Part shown: positions 19,021-29,994 of the stretch, piece after piece
How positions within the stretch are numbered: the first letter of the stretch is position 1
How the letters are laid out: each line of letters opens with the position of its first letter
NCBI RefSeq assembly: GCF_020564625.1
Contig: NZ_JAJBZT010000002.1
Coordinates: 248,001-312,000 of the forward strand
Reading direction: 5' to 3'
Length of the DNA: 64,000 bases
Origin: Leeia speluncae
GTDB taxonomy: Bacteria > Pseudomonadota > Gammaproteobacteria > Burkholderiales > Leeiaceae
Position numbers and translations under genes: made by a program
Notes under the pieces: generated by a model
Databases searched by the model: none
What the model was told of the DNA's origin: nothing
Seen by the model: the letters and a program-made list of their open reading frames with translations, nothing else

Positions 19021-21246
19021 TTAAAACTCTTCCCAATCACCTTCTAGCTCAGCTTTAGATAATTTCGGGATGCTAGATGCCGCTGACGGCGCCGATGGTC
19101 GTTTGACCACGGCATTAGGCATTGCTCTTGTTGTATTTGTCTGATTACCTATGAATCGTCCATTGGATTGTGACAAGCGGAATGCGGCAACTGCCATCGC
19201 TAATGATTGTGCTTGCTCTTCCAGGCTTTCTGCTGCAGCAGCCGCTTCTTCTACTAATGCAGCATTCTGCTGAGTCACATCATCCATTTGGGTGATGGTG
19301 GTATTCACCTGCTCGATACCCGTGCTTTGCTCTACGCTAGCAGATGCAATTTCGCTCATAATGTCGGTCACGCGTTTAACGGATGTAACCACCTCGTCCA
19401 TCGTGCCCCCTGCTTCATTCACGAGTTTGGCACCTAAGTCGGCTTTTTCTACCGAATCATTGATCAGGCCTTTAATTTCTTTTGCCGCTGCTGCAGAACG
19501 TTGTGCCAAGGTACGTACTTCACTCGCCACGACGGCGAACCCACGCCCTTGTTCGCCTGCACGTGCCGCTTCCACCGCTGCGTTTAACGCCAAAATATTG
19601 GTTTGGAACGCAATACCATCAATCACACTGATAATATCGACAATTTTGCGCGAAGCATTGTTGATGTCATCCATTGTTTTGACCACTTGACCAACCACTT
19701 CCCCACCTTTGACTGCAATGTCAGAAGCGCCACGAGCAAGCTGATTTGCTTGACGAGCATTGTCTGCATTTTGTTTCACAGTACCAGTGAGTTCTTCCAT
19801 GCTAGAAGCAGTTTCTTCTAGGCTGGCTGCTTGTTGTTCTGTACGCTGGCTTAAATTCTGGTTACCTGCGGCAATTTCTTTTGCCGCAGTATTAATCGTA
19901 TCTGTCGCTTCACGAATCTGAGTCACAATTTCAGAAAGTTTTTCTGCCGTTTCGTTACTATCGTCCTTCAACTGCTTGAAGGTGCCACGATAGTCACCAT
20001 CGATACGTTGGGTAAGATCACCTTGAGCCAACGCTTTTAATACACGTCCAACCTCAGTCAAGCCTTTGTCGCTAGTAGACATCAGGCTATTTAGCCCCTC
20101 TACCATTTCACGGAATTCATATTGATATTTGGCTGCATCGCCACGCGCAGTGAAGTTACCATTATTCGCTGCAGTGACTAGCTCTTTGATTTGTGCATTG
20201 ACTTGTTGGAGGCTGGTCTTCACACCATCAATGGCGGTCGTGATTTTAGCCTTTTCACCAGGTAGGCGATCCATATCTACAGACAGATTACCTTTTGCGT
20301 ATTCCGTCACCACATCCACAATCCGCATTTTGACGGCGATGTGTGCTGCAACTAGCTCATTTACCAAGTTTGCCATGGCGGCAAATCGGCCTTCGAAGCG
20401 GCGGCTATCTATACGGAAGCTAATGGCACCTTGATCATGCTGTGATTTCATTTCCTCTTGCGCAGCAACAAACTGCTGCAAGGTGGCAATCATGCTTTGC
20501 ATGCTTCTTAGCAGCGTGGCGGTTTCATCTTTTCCACTCGCACGTACTTGTACATCGAGTTGACCATGCGACACCGCATTTGCAACTTCAACTGCCTTCG
20601 CCAATGGCTTGGTGATAGAACGGGTAATCAAAATCGCGAGCAAAGTGCCAATTGCCAAAGCAATGATAATCACGGCAATCACTAACTTTGTCGATTGATT
20701 AAATACCTCATCAGCAGAAGCAACAGACTTTACAGACCCATCATGATTAATTTTGACCAGCTTATTGAACAGCAAGGTCAAGTTGGTGAAGTTTGTACGC
20801 ATTTCACCAGAAATAATCGCTTCTGCTTGCTCTTGCTGGCCTGCACTTAATGCATCTACTAATGAACCCTGATTCTGCAAATGAGTCGCGTATACTTTTT
20901 TTGCCTCTGCGTAAGTCGCTTTTTCTTCTGGTTCTGTAATCAGCTTTTCATAATTGGCCATAGCGACTTCAACGCCGGTATTTGACTCTTTCAATGCTTT
21001 TTGTGCAGATGCAGAGTTTTTCTCTACAACCAAACGATACTCACGTTGCCGCATGCGGTACAACTCGCCATTTACTGTCGAACTTGCTTCAACACTTGGC
21101 AACCAGTTTTTCCCAATTTCATTTGCATCGCCATTTAACGAGCTAAGCTGCGTCAATGAAAATACACCTAACCCCGCCAACATGGCCAAAACAATTACAA
21201 ATGAAAATCCTAACCGAGTGCCAATTTTCAAATTCGAGAACGACAT
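19021..21246 (-). CDS. Methyl-accepting chemotaxis protein with 4-helix-bundle sensor and several HAMP-like units
   Basis: 741 aa. TM1 at 10-30, a four-helix-bundle ligand domain ([19 protein letters not shown]), TM2 near 190-212 ([18 protein letters not shown]), then about 260 residues that look like successive HAMP-type units ([50 protein letters not shown]), the methylation region and tip, and a C-terminal GDWEEF pentapeptide. AGGGG lies five bases before the ATG. The stacked HAMP-like segments distinguish it from the two PAS-containing neighbours. Ligand unknown. Confidence 0.94.
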   Translation of the reverse strand: MSFSNLKIGTRLGFSFVIVLAMLAGLGVFSLTQLSSLNGDANEIGKNWLPSVEASSTVNGELYRMRQREYRLVVEKNSASAQKALKESNTGVEVAMANYEKLITEPEEKATYAEAKKVYATHLQNQGSLVDALSAGQQEQAEAIISGEMRTNFTNLTLLFNKLVKINHDGSVKSVASADEVFNQSTKLVIAVIIIALAIGTLLAILITRSITKPLAKAVEVANAVSHGQLDVQVRASGKDETATLLRSMQSMIATLQQFVAAQEEMKSQHDQGAISFRIDSRRFEGRFAAMANLVNELVAAHIAVKMRIVDVVTEYAKGNLSVDMDRLPGEKAKITTAIDGVKTSLQQVNAQIKELVTAANNGNFTARGDAAKYQYEFREMVEGLNSLMSTSDKGLTEVGRVLKALAQGDLTQRIDGDYRGTFKQLKDDSNETAEKLSEIVTQIREATDTINTAAKEIAAGNQNLSQRTEQQAASLEETASSMEELTGTVKQNADNARQANQLARGASDIAVKGGEVVGQVVKTMDDINNASRKIVDIISVIDGIAFQTNILALNAAVEAARAGEQGRGFAVVASEVRTLAQRSAAAAKEIKGLINDSVEKADLGAKLVNEAGGTMDEVVTSVKRVTDIMSEIASASVEQSTGIEQVNTTITQMDDVTQQNAALVEEAAAAAESLEEQAQSLAMAVAAFRLSQSNGRFIGNQTNTTRAMPNAVVKRPSAPSAASSIPKLSKAELEGDWEEF

Positions 21247-21297
21247 ACAAACCCCTGTGGTAAATGGCTTTTACTTCTTCTATGAATCTTTATGCAA

Positions 21298-21783
21298 TTA
21301 CACTGCAACACTTTCGACCAGCATCATTTCACCACTAGTCATTAGCTTTTCAATATCCGTCAGAATAATCATTCGTTCTTCAACCGTACCAAGACCTTGG
21401 ATGTACTCTGTGTTTAGCGTAGAACCAAATTCTGGCGCAGGGCGAATTTGCTCAGATGCCAGCGTAATCACATCCGACACGCCATCCACCACAATACCCA
21501 CCACACGGTTTGCGATATTTAAAATAATCACTACCGTAAATTGGTTGTACGTTACGTTTCCTAGATGAAACTTAATCCGCAGGTCCACAATCGGTACGAT
21601 CGTACCGCGGAGATTGATCACCCCTTTAATAAACTCTGGCGAGTTCGCAATACTGGTCACGGTATCGTAGCCGCGAATTTCCTGCACTTTCAGAATATCA
21701 ATTCCATATTCTTCTTTACCGAGCGTGAATACCAAGTATTCGTTGCTACCATTCATGTGATGGTCTACAGCGGAATTATCCAT
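21298..21783 (-). CDS. cheW: CheW, chemotaxis adaptor
   Basis: 161 aa from the ATG at 21783 (MDNSAVDHH), which has AAGGA seven bases upstream; a TTG five codons earlier is unlikely. Canonical Che[53 protein letters not shown]. It couples receptors to CheA. It sits between two receptor genes in the operon, about 50 bases from each. Confidence 0.96.
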   Translation of the reverse strand: MDNSAVDHHMNGSNEYLVFTLGKEEYGIDILKVQEIRGYDTVTSIANSPEFIKGVINLRGTIVPIVDLRIKFHLGNVTYNQFTVVIILNIANRVVGIVVDGVSDVITLASEQIRPAPEFGSTLNTEYIQGLGTVEERMIILTDIEKLMTSGEMMLVESVAV

Positions 21784-21838
21784 TTGCTTGTCCTTCAAAA
21801 TCGCTATTCAATGGTTGTTGTCTAGGATTTGCTATTAA

Positions 21839-23695
21839 TTAGAACTCTTCCCACTCGTCACCTGTGTCTAGCTTCGGTTTAGATAAACTCGCAGCAGAAG
21901 GTGAAGCGGCTCTTGCAGGTTTTGCCATCACTCTGGCAGCTGGTTTAGACAGCATCGCAGGTTTGCCACGGCTAACTACCGTGTCGCCACCGTTTAACTG
22001 GAACGCTGCTACCATATTAAATAAAGATTGTGACTGATCTTGTAGACTTTCCGCTGCAGCTGCCGCTTCTTCTACTAAAGCCGCGTTTTGCTGAGTCGTA
22101 TCATCTAGCTGAGTAACCGCCTGGTTTACTTGCTCGATACCCGTACTTTGTTCCAAGCTAGCGGCAGAGATTTCTGACATGAGATCGGTAACGCGTTTTA
22201 CCGCCATCACCACTTCATCAATGGTTCGCCCAGCTTCATCAACTAGCCTTGCGCCGGATTCGGTTTTCTCAACCGAGTTACCAATTAATTCTTTAATCTC
22301 TTTTGCGGCCGCCGCAGAGCGCTGCGCTAGCGTACGTACTTCACTTGCCACCACCGCAAAGCCGCGACCTTGTTCTCCTGCTCGCGCCGCTTCCACCGCA
22401 GCATTTAGCGCAAGGATGTTGGTTTGGAAAGCGATACCATCGATCACACCAATAATATCCACTACCTTTTTAGAAGCTGTACTAATGTCCGACATGGTAT
22501 TCACTACTTGTCCAACCACTTTACCGCCTTGTACCGCAATATCAGATGCACCTTTTGCCAACTGGTTGGCTTGTTTTGCATTTTCTGCGTTTTGTTTCAC
22601 GGTACTGGTTAGTTCTTCCATACTAGAAGCCGTTTCTTCTAGGTTGGCAGCTTGCTCTTCTGTGCGTTGGCTAAGGTTTTGGTTACCACTCGCAATCTCA
22701 CTAGACGCAGCATCCACCGCCATGGCGGCTTGTTGCACTTCAATTAACACGCCACCAATACTGCTAAGTAGTTCGTTAATGCCGCTGCATAAGGTAGATA
22801 CAGGGCCAGAGATACCATTCATATCAATTGACTGGGTTAAGTCATTCTCTTTGGCGGCATTTACGACAGCAAGGGAACGCTCTACGGCAAGCTCTAGTGC
22901 ACGTGCGCCAAGTACTTGCTCAGTCACATCAGTCGCAAACTTCACTACTTTGTATGGGCGGCCATTTAGATCCAAAATTGGGTTGTAACTCGCCTGAATC
23001 CAAACTTCTTTGCCGCCTTTGCCAATACGCTTGTAACGGCCTGCATCGTATTCACCACGTCCAAGTTTTTCCCAGAAGGCGCGGTAATCGGGAGAGGATT
23101 TGTAGCTATCTTCTACAAACATACTGTGGTGACGGCCTTTCACTTCAGACAGTGTGTAGCCTAAGGTGCTTAGGAAGTTTTCGTTAGCGTCGACGATCGT
23201 GCCGTTTAATTCAAAACTAATCACTGCTTGGGCTTTATTAATGGCTGCTAACTGCCCTGAATTATCAGCTTCTTGGATTTTGCCAGCGGTGATATCCGTA
23301 GCGAACTTCACTACCTTAGTTAGTTTGCCGTGGCTGTCGAATACTGGGTTATAGCTAGCTTGAATCCAGATTTCTTTTCCGCCTTTAGCGATCCGCTTGT
23401 ACTGTGCAGCATCAAATTCGCCACGTCCTAGTTTTTCCCAGAACATGCGGTATTCCATCGAACTGCTATACGAAGGCTCAACAAACATGCTGTGATGCTT
23501 ACCTTGAATCTCTTCTAAGGTGTATCCCAGAACTGACAAAAAGTTTTGGTTAGCCGTTAGAATTTTTCCCTCTGGGGTAAACTCAATGACTGCTTGTACG
23601 CGATGAAGCGCTGTTAACACCGCCTGCATTTCCCCAAGCTTGTCTTGCATGGCCTGCTTTTCTGCTTGGCCAAATAGATTCTGGAATAAAGACAT
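21839..23695 (-). CDS. Soluble PAS-PAS methyl-accepting chemotaxis protein (Aer/BdlA-like)
   Basis: 618 aa, no transmembrane segment. Two tandem PAS domains (about 34-138 and 156-260) are near copies of each other: both contain an HHSMFV motif, [14 protein letters not shown](I/V)WIQASYNP and KVVKFATD. A short linker leads to the signalling hairpin with tip [20 protein letters not shown]. It ends DEWEEF, a CheR/CheB docking pentapeptide. The layout matches cytoplasmic redox or energy sensors such as Aer relatives and the dispersion regulator BdlA. AGGAG lies six bases before the second of two adjacent ATGs, which I chose. Cofactor cannot be read from sequence. Confidence 0.93.
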   Translation of the reverse strand: MSLFQNLFGQAEKQAMQDKLGEMQAVLTALHRVQAVIEFTPEGKILTANQNFLSVLGYTLEEIQGKHHSMFVEPSYSSSMEYRMFWEKLGRGEFDAAQYKRIAKGGKEIWIQASYNPVFDSHGKLTKVVKFATDITAGKIQEADNSGQLAAINKAQAVISFELNGTIVDANENFLSTLGYTLSEVKGRHHSMFVEDSYKSSPDYRAFWEKLGRGEYDAGRYKRIGKGGKEVWIQASYNPILDLNGRPYKVVKFATDVTEQVLGARALELAVERSLAVVNAAKENDLTQSIDMNGISGPVSTLCSGINELLSSIGGVLIEVQQAAMAVDAASSEIASGNQNLSQRTEEQAANLEETASSMEELTSTVKQNAENAKQANQLAKGASDIAVQGGKVVGQVVNTMSDISTASKKVVDIIGVIDGIAFQTNILALNAAVEAARAGEQGRGFAVVASEVRTLAQRSAAAAKEIKELIGNSVEKTESGARLVDEAGRTIDEVVMAVKRVTDLMSEISAASLEQSTGIEQVNQAVTQLDDTTQQNAALVEEAAAAAESLQDQSQSLFNMVAAFQLNGGDTVVSRGKPAMLSKPAARVMAKPARAASPSAASLSKPKLDTGDEWEEF

Positions 23696-23728
23696 CATTA
23701 GCTCCTTTGTTATTCTTAATAGCCGTGA

Positions 23729-25990
23729 TTAAAGTGATTCGATCGCTTGTTTTCCACGTGTCATACGGAAAAGCGCTTCGACATCAATAATCAATGCCAC
23801 GCGGCCATCCCCCATAATGGTTGCTCCCGACACCCCTGAAACTTTTCGATAGTTGGTTTCTAGGCTCTTGATCACCACTTGATGCTGACCTAACAAATCA
23901 TCCACAAACAATGCAATTTTGCCGCCATCCGCTTCTAAGATGATGACAAGACCTTTATCAAACTCTGTAACGTGTTGCTCGATATTGAATACATCGTGAA
24001 GCGCAACTAGCGGCAAGTATTCGCCACGCACATGAATCACACGCCCTTTACCTGCTAGCGTATTGATGTCTTCATTTCTTGGTTGGAGTGACTCCACAAT
24101 AAAGGCCAGCGGAATCACATACACCTCTGGTCCAACCGAAATAGACATGCCGTCCAAAATCGCTAAGGTGAGTGGCAAGCGGATAGACATGGTCGTCCCT
24201 TGGTCTTTCACCGACTCAATATCGATTCTGCCACCCATGCTCTGAATGTTTCTGCGAACCACATCCATGCCAACCCCACGACCGGACACATCAGTGACTT
24301 TTTCGGCAGTAGAGAAGCCCGCTTCGAAGATTAAGCTCCACACTTCTTGGTCTGGCATGGTATCGCTGACATTCATGCCGCTAGATTTGGCCTTCGCCAA
24401 GATACGATCACGACTTAAACCACCACCATCATCCATTACCTGGATCATGATGTTGCCACCTTGATGGAAGGCTTTTAAGGTAAGCGTCCCTTTTGCTGGC
24501 TTACCTTTAGCAATACGGTCTTCCGCTTTTTCGATGCCGTGGTCTAGGCTGTTGCGTACCAAATGCGTGAGAGGATCGGCCAATTTCTCGATCAGCCCTT
24601 TATCCATTTCGGTATTTTCACCCACTAGTACTAGCTCTACTTGCTTGCCTAGTTTGCCTGCAACGTCTCTTACCACGCGTGGGAAGCGGCTAAACACAAA
24701 GGAGATTGGCATCATACGAATCGACATCGCAGATTCTTGCAGTTCCCGCGTATTGCGTTCTAGTAGCGCAATACCATTGTGAAGTTGTTCGTAAAGCACA
24801 GGATCAAACTGACTAGCAATCTGTGCCAACATCGCTTGCGTAATCACCAGCTCACCCACTAAGTTGATGATTTGGTCTACCTTTTCGACCCCAACGCGAA
24901 TTGAACTGGCTTCTGCAGAGGCTGCAGGGGCAGCTGCTTTCGCTGGTACATTGACTTTTGGCTTTTCTACAGCAGCAGCAGTCGCAACCACTGCTTCAGG
25001 TGTAGCTGGGGCAGCACTTTCTGCCGCCAAGACTGCCTGCTCCCCTTCATTTAGCGGAGTGAACAAGCCAAACCCGTCGGATTCTTCTGCCACAATTGGT
25101 GCTTCAGGTAATGGGGCAAACAGGCCAAAGCCATCACCTTCTTCAAGAATGTCCGCCACTGGAGATTGTTCATCTGCCGTGAGTGGTGCAAACAATCCGA
25201 AGCCGTCAGATTCTTCTAGCACTAGCGTGTCAGGTGCAGGTTTATCGGTAAAGAAACCAAAACTACCATCATCTGCATCGGTCAAATCGGGCACATGTAG
25301 TGGCGTTACCTCGAAAGCAAATTCAGGCAACAAGAAAGAGAACATGTCGATTAAGTCCGCTTGCGTCGACGCGGTATCAAACGTATATAAGCGATGCATG
25401 CCCGCATCATCTCTAGGCAAATCGGCCAATACGTTAAGCGTTCCAAAGCCTTTTAATCGCTTCTCTAGATCATCTAAATCAAAGCTGGAGAGTAAATCTT
25501 CAGGTAGTTTTAGTGCCAACTGAAATGATTGCTCTGACATCACATCCGTTACAGCAGTGTTCGCCTTACTTGGCGAATTTACTTTTGGCGGCGCAGAGAC
25601 TTGTCCGCCGGTGAGTGCGTGTAAACGATCGCAAATCTCCACTGAAGCAGCTTCATCAGACTCCCCTCCATTTTGGTGAGCGTCTAGCATGCCTTTTAGG
25701 ACATCGCCGGCTTCTAAAAAGACATCGACCATTTCGCTAGTCAACGCCAACTCATGCTTGCGAATACGATCTAGCAAATTTTCTAGAATATGGGTCACTT
25801 CGGTTAAATTATTAAACCCGAAAGTACCCGCACCACCCTTAATTGAATGGGCCGCGCGAAAAATTGCGTTTAATGATTCTGCCTCTGGCTGCTGAATATC
25901 TATTTTCAGCAGGAGAGACTCCATATCCGCTAAGTGTTCCGCCGCCTCTTCAAAGAAGACTTGGTGGAACTGAGACATATCAATACTCAT
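23729..25990 (-). CDS. cheA: CheA, chemotaxis histidine kinase
   Basis: 753 aa. P1 Hpt domain at 1-105 with phospho-His48 in FRAAHSIKGGAGTFGF; an unusual 130-360 linker region; then P3 dimerisation (VDQIINLVGELVITQAML), P4 ATPase (HLVRNSLDHGIE, DDGGGLSRDRI, GRGVGMDVV) and P5 CheW-like domain to the end. A P2-like segment may lie at 155-235. The linker carries four copies of an acidic-aromatic repeat (ESDGFGLFAPL type, coding bases 25052-25273). The ATG at 25990 has GGAGAGG upstream; a TTG one codon earlier is less likely. It autophosphorylates and feeds CheY and CheB. Confidence 0.97.
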   Translation of the reverse strand: MSIDMSQFHQVFFEEAAEHLADMESLLLKIDIQQPEAESLNAIFRAAHSIKGGAGTFGFNNLTEVTHILENLLDRIRKHELALTSEMVDVFLEAGDVLKGMLDAHQNGGESDEAASVEICDRLHALTGGQVSAPPKVNSPSKANTAVTDVMSEQSFQLALKLPEDLLSSFDLDDLEKRLKGFGTLNVLADLPRDDAGMHRLYTFDTASTQADLIDMFSFLLPEFAFEVTPLHVPDLTDADDGSFGFFTDKPAPDTLVLEESDGFGLFAPLTADEQSPVADILEEGDGFGLFAPLPEAPIVAEESDGFGLFTPLNEGEQAVLAAESAAPATPEAVVATAAAVEKPKVNVPAKAAAPAASAEASSIRVGVEKVDQIINLVGELVITQAMLAQIASQFDPVLYEQLHNGIALLERNTRELQESAMSIRMMPISFVFSRFPRVVRDVAGKLGKQVELVLVGENTEMDKGLIEKLADPLTHLVRNSLDHGIEKAEDRIAKGKPAKGTLTLKAFHQGGNIMIQVMDDGGGLSRDRILAKAKSSGMNVSDTMPDQEVWSLIFEAGFSTAEKVTDVSGRGVGMDVVRRNIQSMGGRIDIESVKDQGTTMSIRLPLTLAILDGMSISVGPEVYVIPLAFIVESLQPRNEDINTLAGKGRVIHVRGEYLPLVALHDVFNIEQHVTEFDKGLVIILEADGGKIALFVDDLLGQHQVVIKSLETNYRKVSGVSGATIMGDGRVALIIDVEALFRMTRGKQAIESL

Positions 25991-26081
25991 CAACCTCTCC
26001 GTGACTTAGGTTTCATGCACACATTAGGCATGGCAACCATGCAAACTAGCGTCCATCCGTAAGAAGGCAAACTCCGAGGAA

Positions 26082-26447
26082 TTAGCCGATGACTTTTTTG
26101 ACGACTTCTAGTAGCTTTTGAGGATCGAAAGGTTTTACAAGCCAGCCAGTTGCCCCAGCGGCACGACCTTGCTGTTTCATTGCATCACCAGCTTCTGTCG
26201 TTAGCATCAGAATTGGCGTTGAACGGTATTGCGGCAGCGCACGTAGCGCCTTAATCAAGGTGAGGCCATCCATACCCGGCATATTTTGGTCGGTCAGGAT
26301 TAAGTCTATGTTACTTGACTTCGCGGTGGCCAAGCCTGCGTTACCATCTGGCGCTTCAACCACCGTATACCCTGCCGATTTCAGGGTAAACGCTACCATT
26401 TGTCGAATGGAAGCGGAATCATCTACGGTTAGAACGGTTTTAGGCAT
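26082..26447 (-). CDS. cheY: CheY, chemotaxis response regulator
   Basis: 121 aa single receiver domain: VLTVDDSASIRQMV acidic pair, phospho-acceptor in LILTDQNMPGMDGL, Thr in MLTTEA, Lys in GWLVKPFDPQ. It receives phosphate from CheA and binds the flagellar switch. It lies immediately upstream of cheA with the same orientation. The DQNMPGMDG variant is common in the CheY group associated with this operon type. Confidence 0.94.
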   Translation of the reverse strand: MPKTVLTVDDSASIRQMVAFTLKSAGYTVVEAPDGNAGLATAKSSNIDLILTDQNMPGMDGLTLIKALRALPQYRSTPILMLTTEAGDAMKQQGRAAGATGWLVKPFDPQKLLEVVKKVIG

Positions 26448-26493
26448 TTTTTTACTTCCTCCGGATATTCAGCACTAAGCTTAGTCAGCTATT

Positions 26494-27735
26494 TCAGAAT
26501 AGTTCAATATCACCAGTTTCCATAGTTTTTTGGGTAACTGGGTTAAATTCGACATCAGAATGCAACTCTGCAACACGAGCATTAATATTTTCGATCAGCG
26601 TAGGTAGCTTCTCTTGCAGGAACTCTGCGTTTTTTAATAGCGCAGGATTAGATTCCAACTCGCGTTGGAGATCGGACATTTCGCTACACAATGCGCGCAT
26701 GTTTTCCATTCGGCGATGGGTATGCGTTAGCGATTGGGTAACTAAATCTTGGAACTGTAAGGCGGATACGGCTTGGTTAGTACTTACTTCGACTGACTGA
26801 GCAATCGTGGCTAGTTCATCTAAGGTACTAGCCATCGATGCATTAAGACTGCTAATAGCGGCCATTGTCCGTTCTACACGCAATTTCGACTGCAGTGCAA
26901 AGTTCATATCTTGGGCAGCCAGTTCAGAAATTCGGTTCTCTGCATCCATCACTGAACCGTGCACCAAACCAATATTGTCACGAATTTTCTGACTAAATTC
27001 GTTGGTTCGTAAAGATAGGTTACGTACTTCGTCTGCAACGACAGCAAACCCACGCCCTGCTTCGCCGGCGCGTGCTGCCTCAATTGCCGCATTTAAAGCC
27101 AATAAGTTGGTTTGTTTAGAGATGGCTTCAATATCACCCAAGAAACCAAGAACGCTCATCACCTGATTGGCGATGTCATCCATTTTCTCAACCAATGCCA
27201 TACCAATCGTACTGTTACGAACCGTACTATCTACAAATAAGGTCAGTGTTTTAGAAGTGTCTTCTGCAAAGCCTTCAAAGGTAAGACTCTCCCCTTCGTC
27301 AGTCATGGCAGACCCGGTGGTAAGACGGTGAGCTAAATCTTGCTGATATTTTGCTTGCGAGGTGATATTGGTAAAGCTGTTGATTAGATCATCCGCCGCA
27401 TCATGCACCATGGTGCGGACACGCTGAATCTCAGCACCAGAAATATCGAATTGGTGCATAAATTCTTCGTCAGCCTGACGAAAACGCTGAAACACCATGG
27501 GTTCAGCATTATTTTCATCAACGATCTGTTTTGACGTTTTAGTTTTCTGAGCGCCAGATGCGGTAGCAGTTGATTGCTGAAGTAAAAAGACCGCAATTGC
27601 AAAAATAAAAAGGATACCGGACTGAATGGCAGCTTGAATCAATGACCATTGGTCTAGCGCAAATAGCCCCCATTCGGCCGCTAGTGCGATCACTAAAAAT
27701 AGGATCGTCAGACGGTTGGTCTTAGTTATCGTCAC
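26494..27735 (-). CDS. Short methyl-accepting chemotaxis-type protein, first gene of the che operon
   Basis: 413 aa. Two adjacent hydrophobic helices in the first 55 residues ([19 protein letters not shown] and [15 protein letters not shown]) with almost no periplasmic loop, then a cytoplasmic coiled coil with a receptor-type tip ([20 protein letters not shown]). It lacks HAMP and PAS domains and the usual C-terminal pentapeptide (ends DIELF), so it probably senses an internal or membrane signal or organises arrays. I prefer the GTG at 27735, with AAGGGG five bases upstream; a GTG two codons earlier has no spacing for it. It heads the operon, 46 bases before cheY. Confidence 0.86.
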   Translation of the reverse strand: MTITKTNRLTILFLVIALAAEWGLFALDQWSLIQAAIQSGILFIFAIAVFLLQQSTATASGAQKTKTSKQIVDENNAEPMVFQRFRQADEEFMHQFDISGAEIQRVRTMVHDAADDLINSFTNITSQAKYQQDLAHRLTTGSAMTDEGESLTFEGFAEDTSKTLTLFVDSTVRNSTIGMALVEKMDDIANQVMSVLGFLGDIEAISKQTNLLALNAAIEAARAGEAGRGFAVVADEVRNLSLRTNEFSQKIRDNIGLVHGSVMDAENRISELAAQDMNFALQSKLRVERTMAAISSLNASMASTLDELATIAQSVEVSTNQAVSALQFQDLVTQSLTHTHRRMENMRALCSEMSDLQRELESNPALLKNAEFLQEKLPTLIENINARVAELHSDVEFNPVTQKTMETGDIELF

Positions 27736-28137
27736 AGGCACCCCTTGATTCTTATTTGCTTTTTACGTTGCCATTGCCCTAATTAACACGTTAAAAATTA
27801 GAGCAACTCCCTTCAATGCTTCTTTTTCTTGCATTTAGCATGTGACATGCAAATCGCAGTATAGCCAAACATTCTGCAGTTAAGTAGTAAGAATATTCTT
27901 AGTTTTGGGGAAAAATACTTAGATTTTCTATTTTCTTTGTGTTTTATCAGAATTCTAGAACGAAACCAAGATTGATTTGCCTATTAAATCAGCAGCTCCC
28001 TATTTGCTACCCCACCTATTTCAAATGACAAATTTGCGGCAAATATTACAACCCTAATATGTACTGTAGATGAAATACGCGAATTTGTAGGGTTTGATTT
28101 ATACTTTCGCTTTAGAAATTTACCCCTGACCCCGCCA
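27736..28137. other. Divergent intergenic region between the che operon and mutL
   Basis: About 400 AT-rich bases without a credible gene. On the minus strand a TATACT hexamer at 27858-27863 could be a -10 element for the che operon, but no matching -35 or sigma-28 (FliA) consensus is evident. No clear repeat or strong hairpin was seen. mutL has no Shine-Dalgarno before its ATG. Confidence 0.5.
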
Positions 28138-29994
28138 ATGCCAACCATTGCTTTATTACCCGATCACCTGATTAACCAAATTGCCGCAGGCGAAGTGGTT
28201 GAGCGCCCTGCTTCGGCACTGAAAGAGATTGTAGAAAATAGCCTAGATGCGGGTGCAACAGATGTACACATTCAGTTACAAGAAGGTGGTATTACCCTAA
28301 TAAAGGTCAGTGATAATGGTTGTGGCATTCAAAAAGAGCAGCTAAGCCTAGCGCTCGCAAGGCACGCCACCAGTAAGATCCGATCATTAAATGATTTAGA
28401 GCAAGTGGGCTCTTTAGGATTTCGCGGCGAGGGGCTAGCGAGTATTGCGGCGGTTTCTAGACTGACGTTGACCAGCAGAGAAACCGGTAGCGACTATGCT
28501 TGGCAAGTAGAAACGCAAGAAGGTGAAATTTCTGCCCCAGCACCAGCCGCCTTGCAAAAAGGCACCGTCATCGAAGTACGGGACGTGTATTACAACACGC
28601 CAGCAAGGCGTAAGTTTCTGAAAACAGCGACAACTGAATTCGGCCATTGTGACGACACCTGCAAACGCCTAGCCTTAGCGTGGCCAACGGTTAGCTTTAC
28701 CTTTAGCCATAATGGAAAAGTCTGTTGGAAGTTTCCTATACAAAGCCGGCAAGCCAGAATTGCAGCGGTTCTGGGTGAATCCTTTATGGAAGAAGGATTA
28801 CCTGTCGATGCCGCCAACGGACAACTAAGCCTCTATGGCATGATTGGTAGCCCGACGCAATCGAGAAGCAGCCGTGATGCGCAATACTTCTTTGTGAATG
28901 GTCGATTTGTAAAAGACAAATTGGTAAGCCATGCGCTACGTGAAGCATATCGTGATGTGCTTCATCATGAGCGTCACCCGGTTTACGCGCTGTTTTTTAC
29001 TCTTCCGCCGGATTTGGTCGATGTGAACGTTCACCCACAAAAGAGCGAAGTAAAGTTCCGAGATAGTGGCGCAGTGTATCGACTGCTAAAAGGTGCTATT
29101 CAACAGGTACTAGCGGGCACAGTGGCAGGAGCCCAGACACCTAGCATCGATACAAACATGAGCACATCGATCCCATTTACACCAAGTTCGCAGGTAGGTG
29201 AACGGGCAGATACGGGCACACCACCTTGGCAAACTAGCCAACCGCAGTGGGGCAAGTTCGAGCAAACACGGATGCCCCTTTCTGCGGGAGAAAATACCCC
29301 AGCGTATTTCTCGCAATTACGCCCGGTAGATTTACCAGCCACATCATTCGTGTCAAATAGCCAGACAACATCATCTCCACAGCCGCTACCTGACACGGTA
29401 GACAGCCAATCTCCTCCGCTTGGTTTTGCGGTTGCTCAGATTCATGGCGTCTATGTTTTGGCACAAAACCAATATGGGTTAGTCGTGGTAGACATGCATG
29501 CAGCCCACGAGCGGATTTTGTATGAGAAACTAAAACAAGCCATCGATGCACATACAGTCGTCAGCCAACCACTACTGATCCCTGCTAGCTTTCACGCAAC
29601 GAGCGTAGAAATGGCAACCGCTCAGCAACAAGAAGAGGCTCTTCGGGAATTAGGGTTTGAACTGGCACCTGTGTCGCCCACTCATCTGGCGTTGCGAGCC
29701 GTTCCCATTGCCTTACAAAAAGCCGACCCTGTGTCGCTCGTTCGGGATATTCTGAAAGATTTATCTGAAGTTGGGTCGAGCAATGTGTTACTGGCCAAAC
29801 GAAATGAGATTTTAGCCACCATGGCATGCCATGGCGCAGTAAGGGCGAACCGGCATTTAACGCTACCTGAAATGAATGCGTTGCTACGGGAAATGGAAGC
29901 AACGGAGCGCTCTGACCAATGTAACCACGGCCGCCCGACTTGGTTTCAGTTATCGATGAACGATTTAGACAAACTATTTATGAGGGGGCAATAA
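28138..29994 (+). CDS. mutL: MutL, DNA mismatch repair protein with endonuclease-type metal motif
   Basis: 618 aa. N-terminal GHKL ATPase ([40 protein letters not shown]), a Ser/Thr/Pro-rich linker (about 335-430) and a C-terminal dimerisation domain. Residues 452-463 read [12 protein letters not shown], fitting the DQHA(X)2E(X)4E endonuclease motif with Gln replaced by Met, and the CNHGRPT motif lies near the end. This indicates a nicking MutL of the kind characterised in Neisseria, fitting a MutH-less mismatch repair system. Overlaps miaA by one base (TAATG). Confidence 0.96.
   Translation: MPTIALLPDHLINQIAAGEVVERPASALKEIVENSLDAGATDVHIQLQEGGITLIKVSDNGCGIQKEQLSLALARHATSKIRSLNDLEQVGSLGFRGEGLASIAAVSRLTLTSRETGSDYAWQVETQEGEISAPAPAALQKGTVIEVRDVYYNTPARRKFLKTATTEFGHCDDTCKRLALAWPTVSFTFSHNGKVCWKFPIQSRQARIAAVLGESFMEEGLPVDAANGQLSLYGMIGSPTQSRSSRDAQYFFVNGRFVKDKLVSHALREAYRDVLHHERHPVYALFFTLPPDLVDVNVHPQKSEVKFRDSGAVYRLLKGAIQQVLAGTVAGAQTPSIDTNMSTSIPFTPSSQVGERADTGTPPWQTSQPQWGKFEQTRMPLSAGENTPAYFSQLRPVDLPATSFVSNSQTTSSPQPLPDTVDSQSPPLGFAVAQIHGVYVLAQNQYGLVVVDMHAAHERILYEKLKQAIDAHTVVSQPLLIPASFHATSVEMATAQQQEEALRELGFELAPVSPTHLALRAVPIALQKADPVSLVRDILKDLSEVGSSNVLLAKRNEILATMACHGAVRANRHLTLPEMNALLREMEATERSDQCNHGRPTWFQLSMNDLDKLFMRGQ

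Noticed and set aside
22179-22988. 269-codon plus-strand frame opposite the PAS-PAS receptor, with similar frames opposite the other receptors
   Set aside because: The antisense frames recur only because the receptor signalling domains are similar; the products are Ser/Thr/Ala-rich with no recognisable domain.
24864-25523. 219-codon open frame on the plus strand across cheA
   Set aside because: It is antisense to the repetitive Ala/Glu/Ser-rich CheA linker; low-complexity Ser/Ala/Lys product and no ribosome site. It is a by-product of the repeats.
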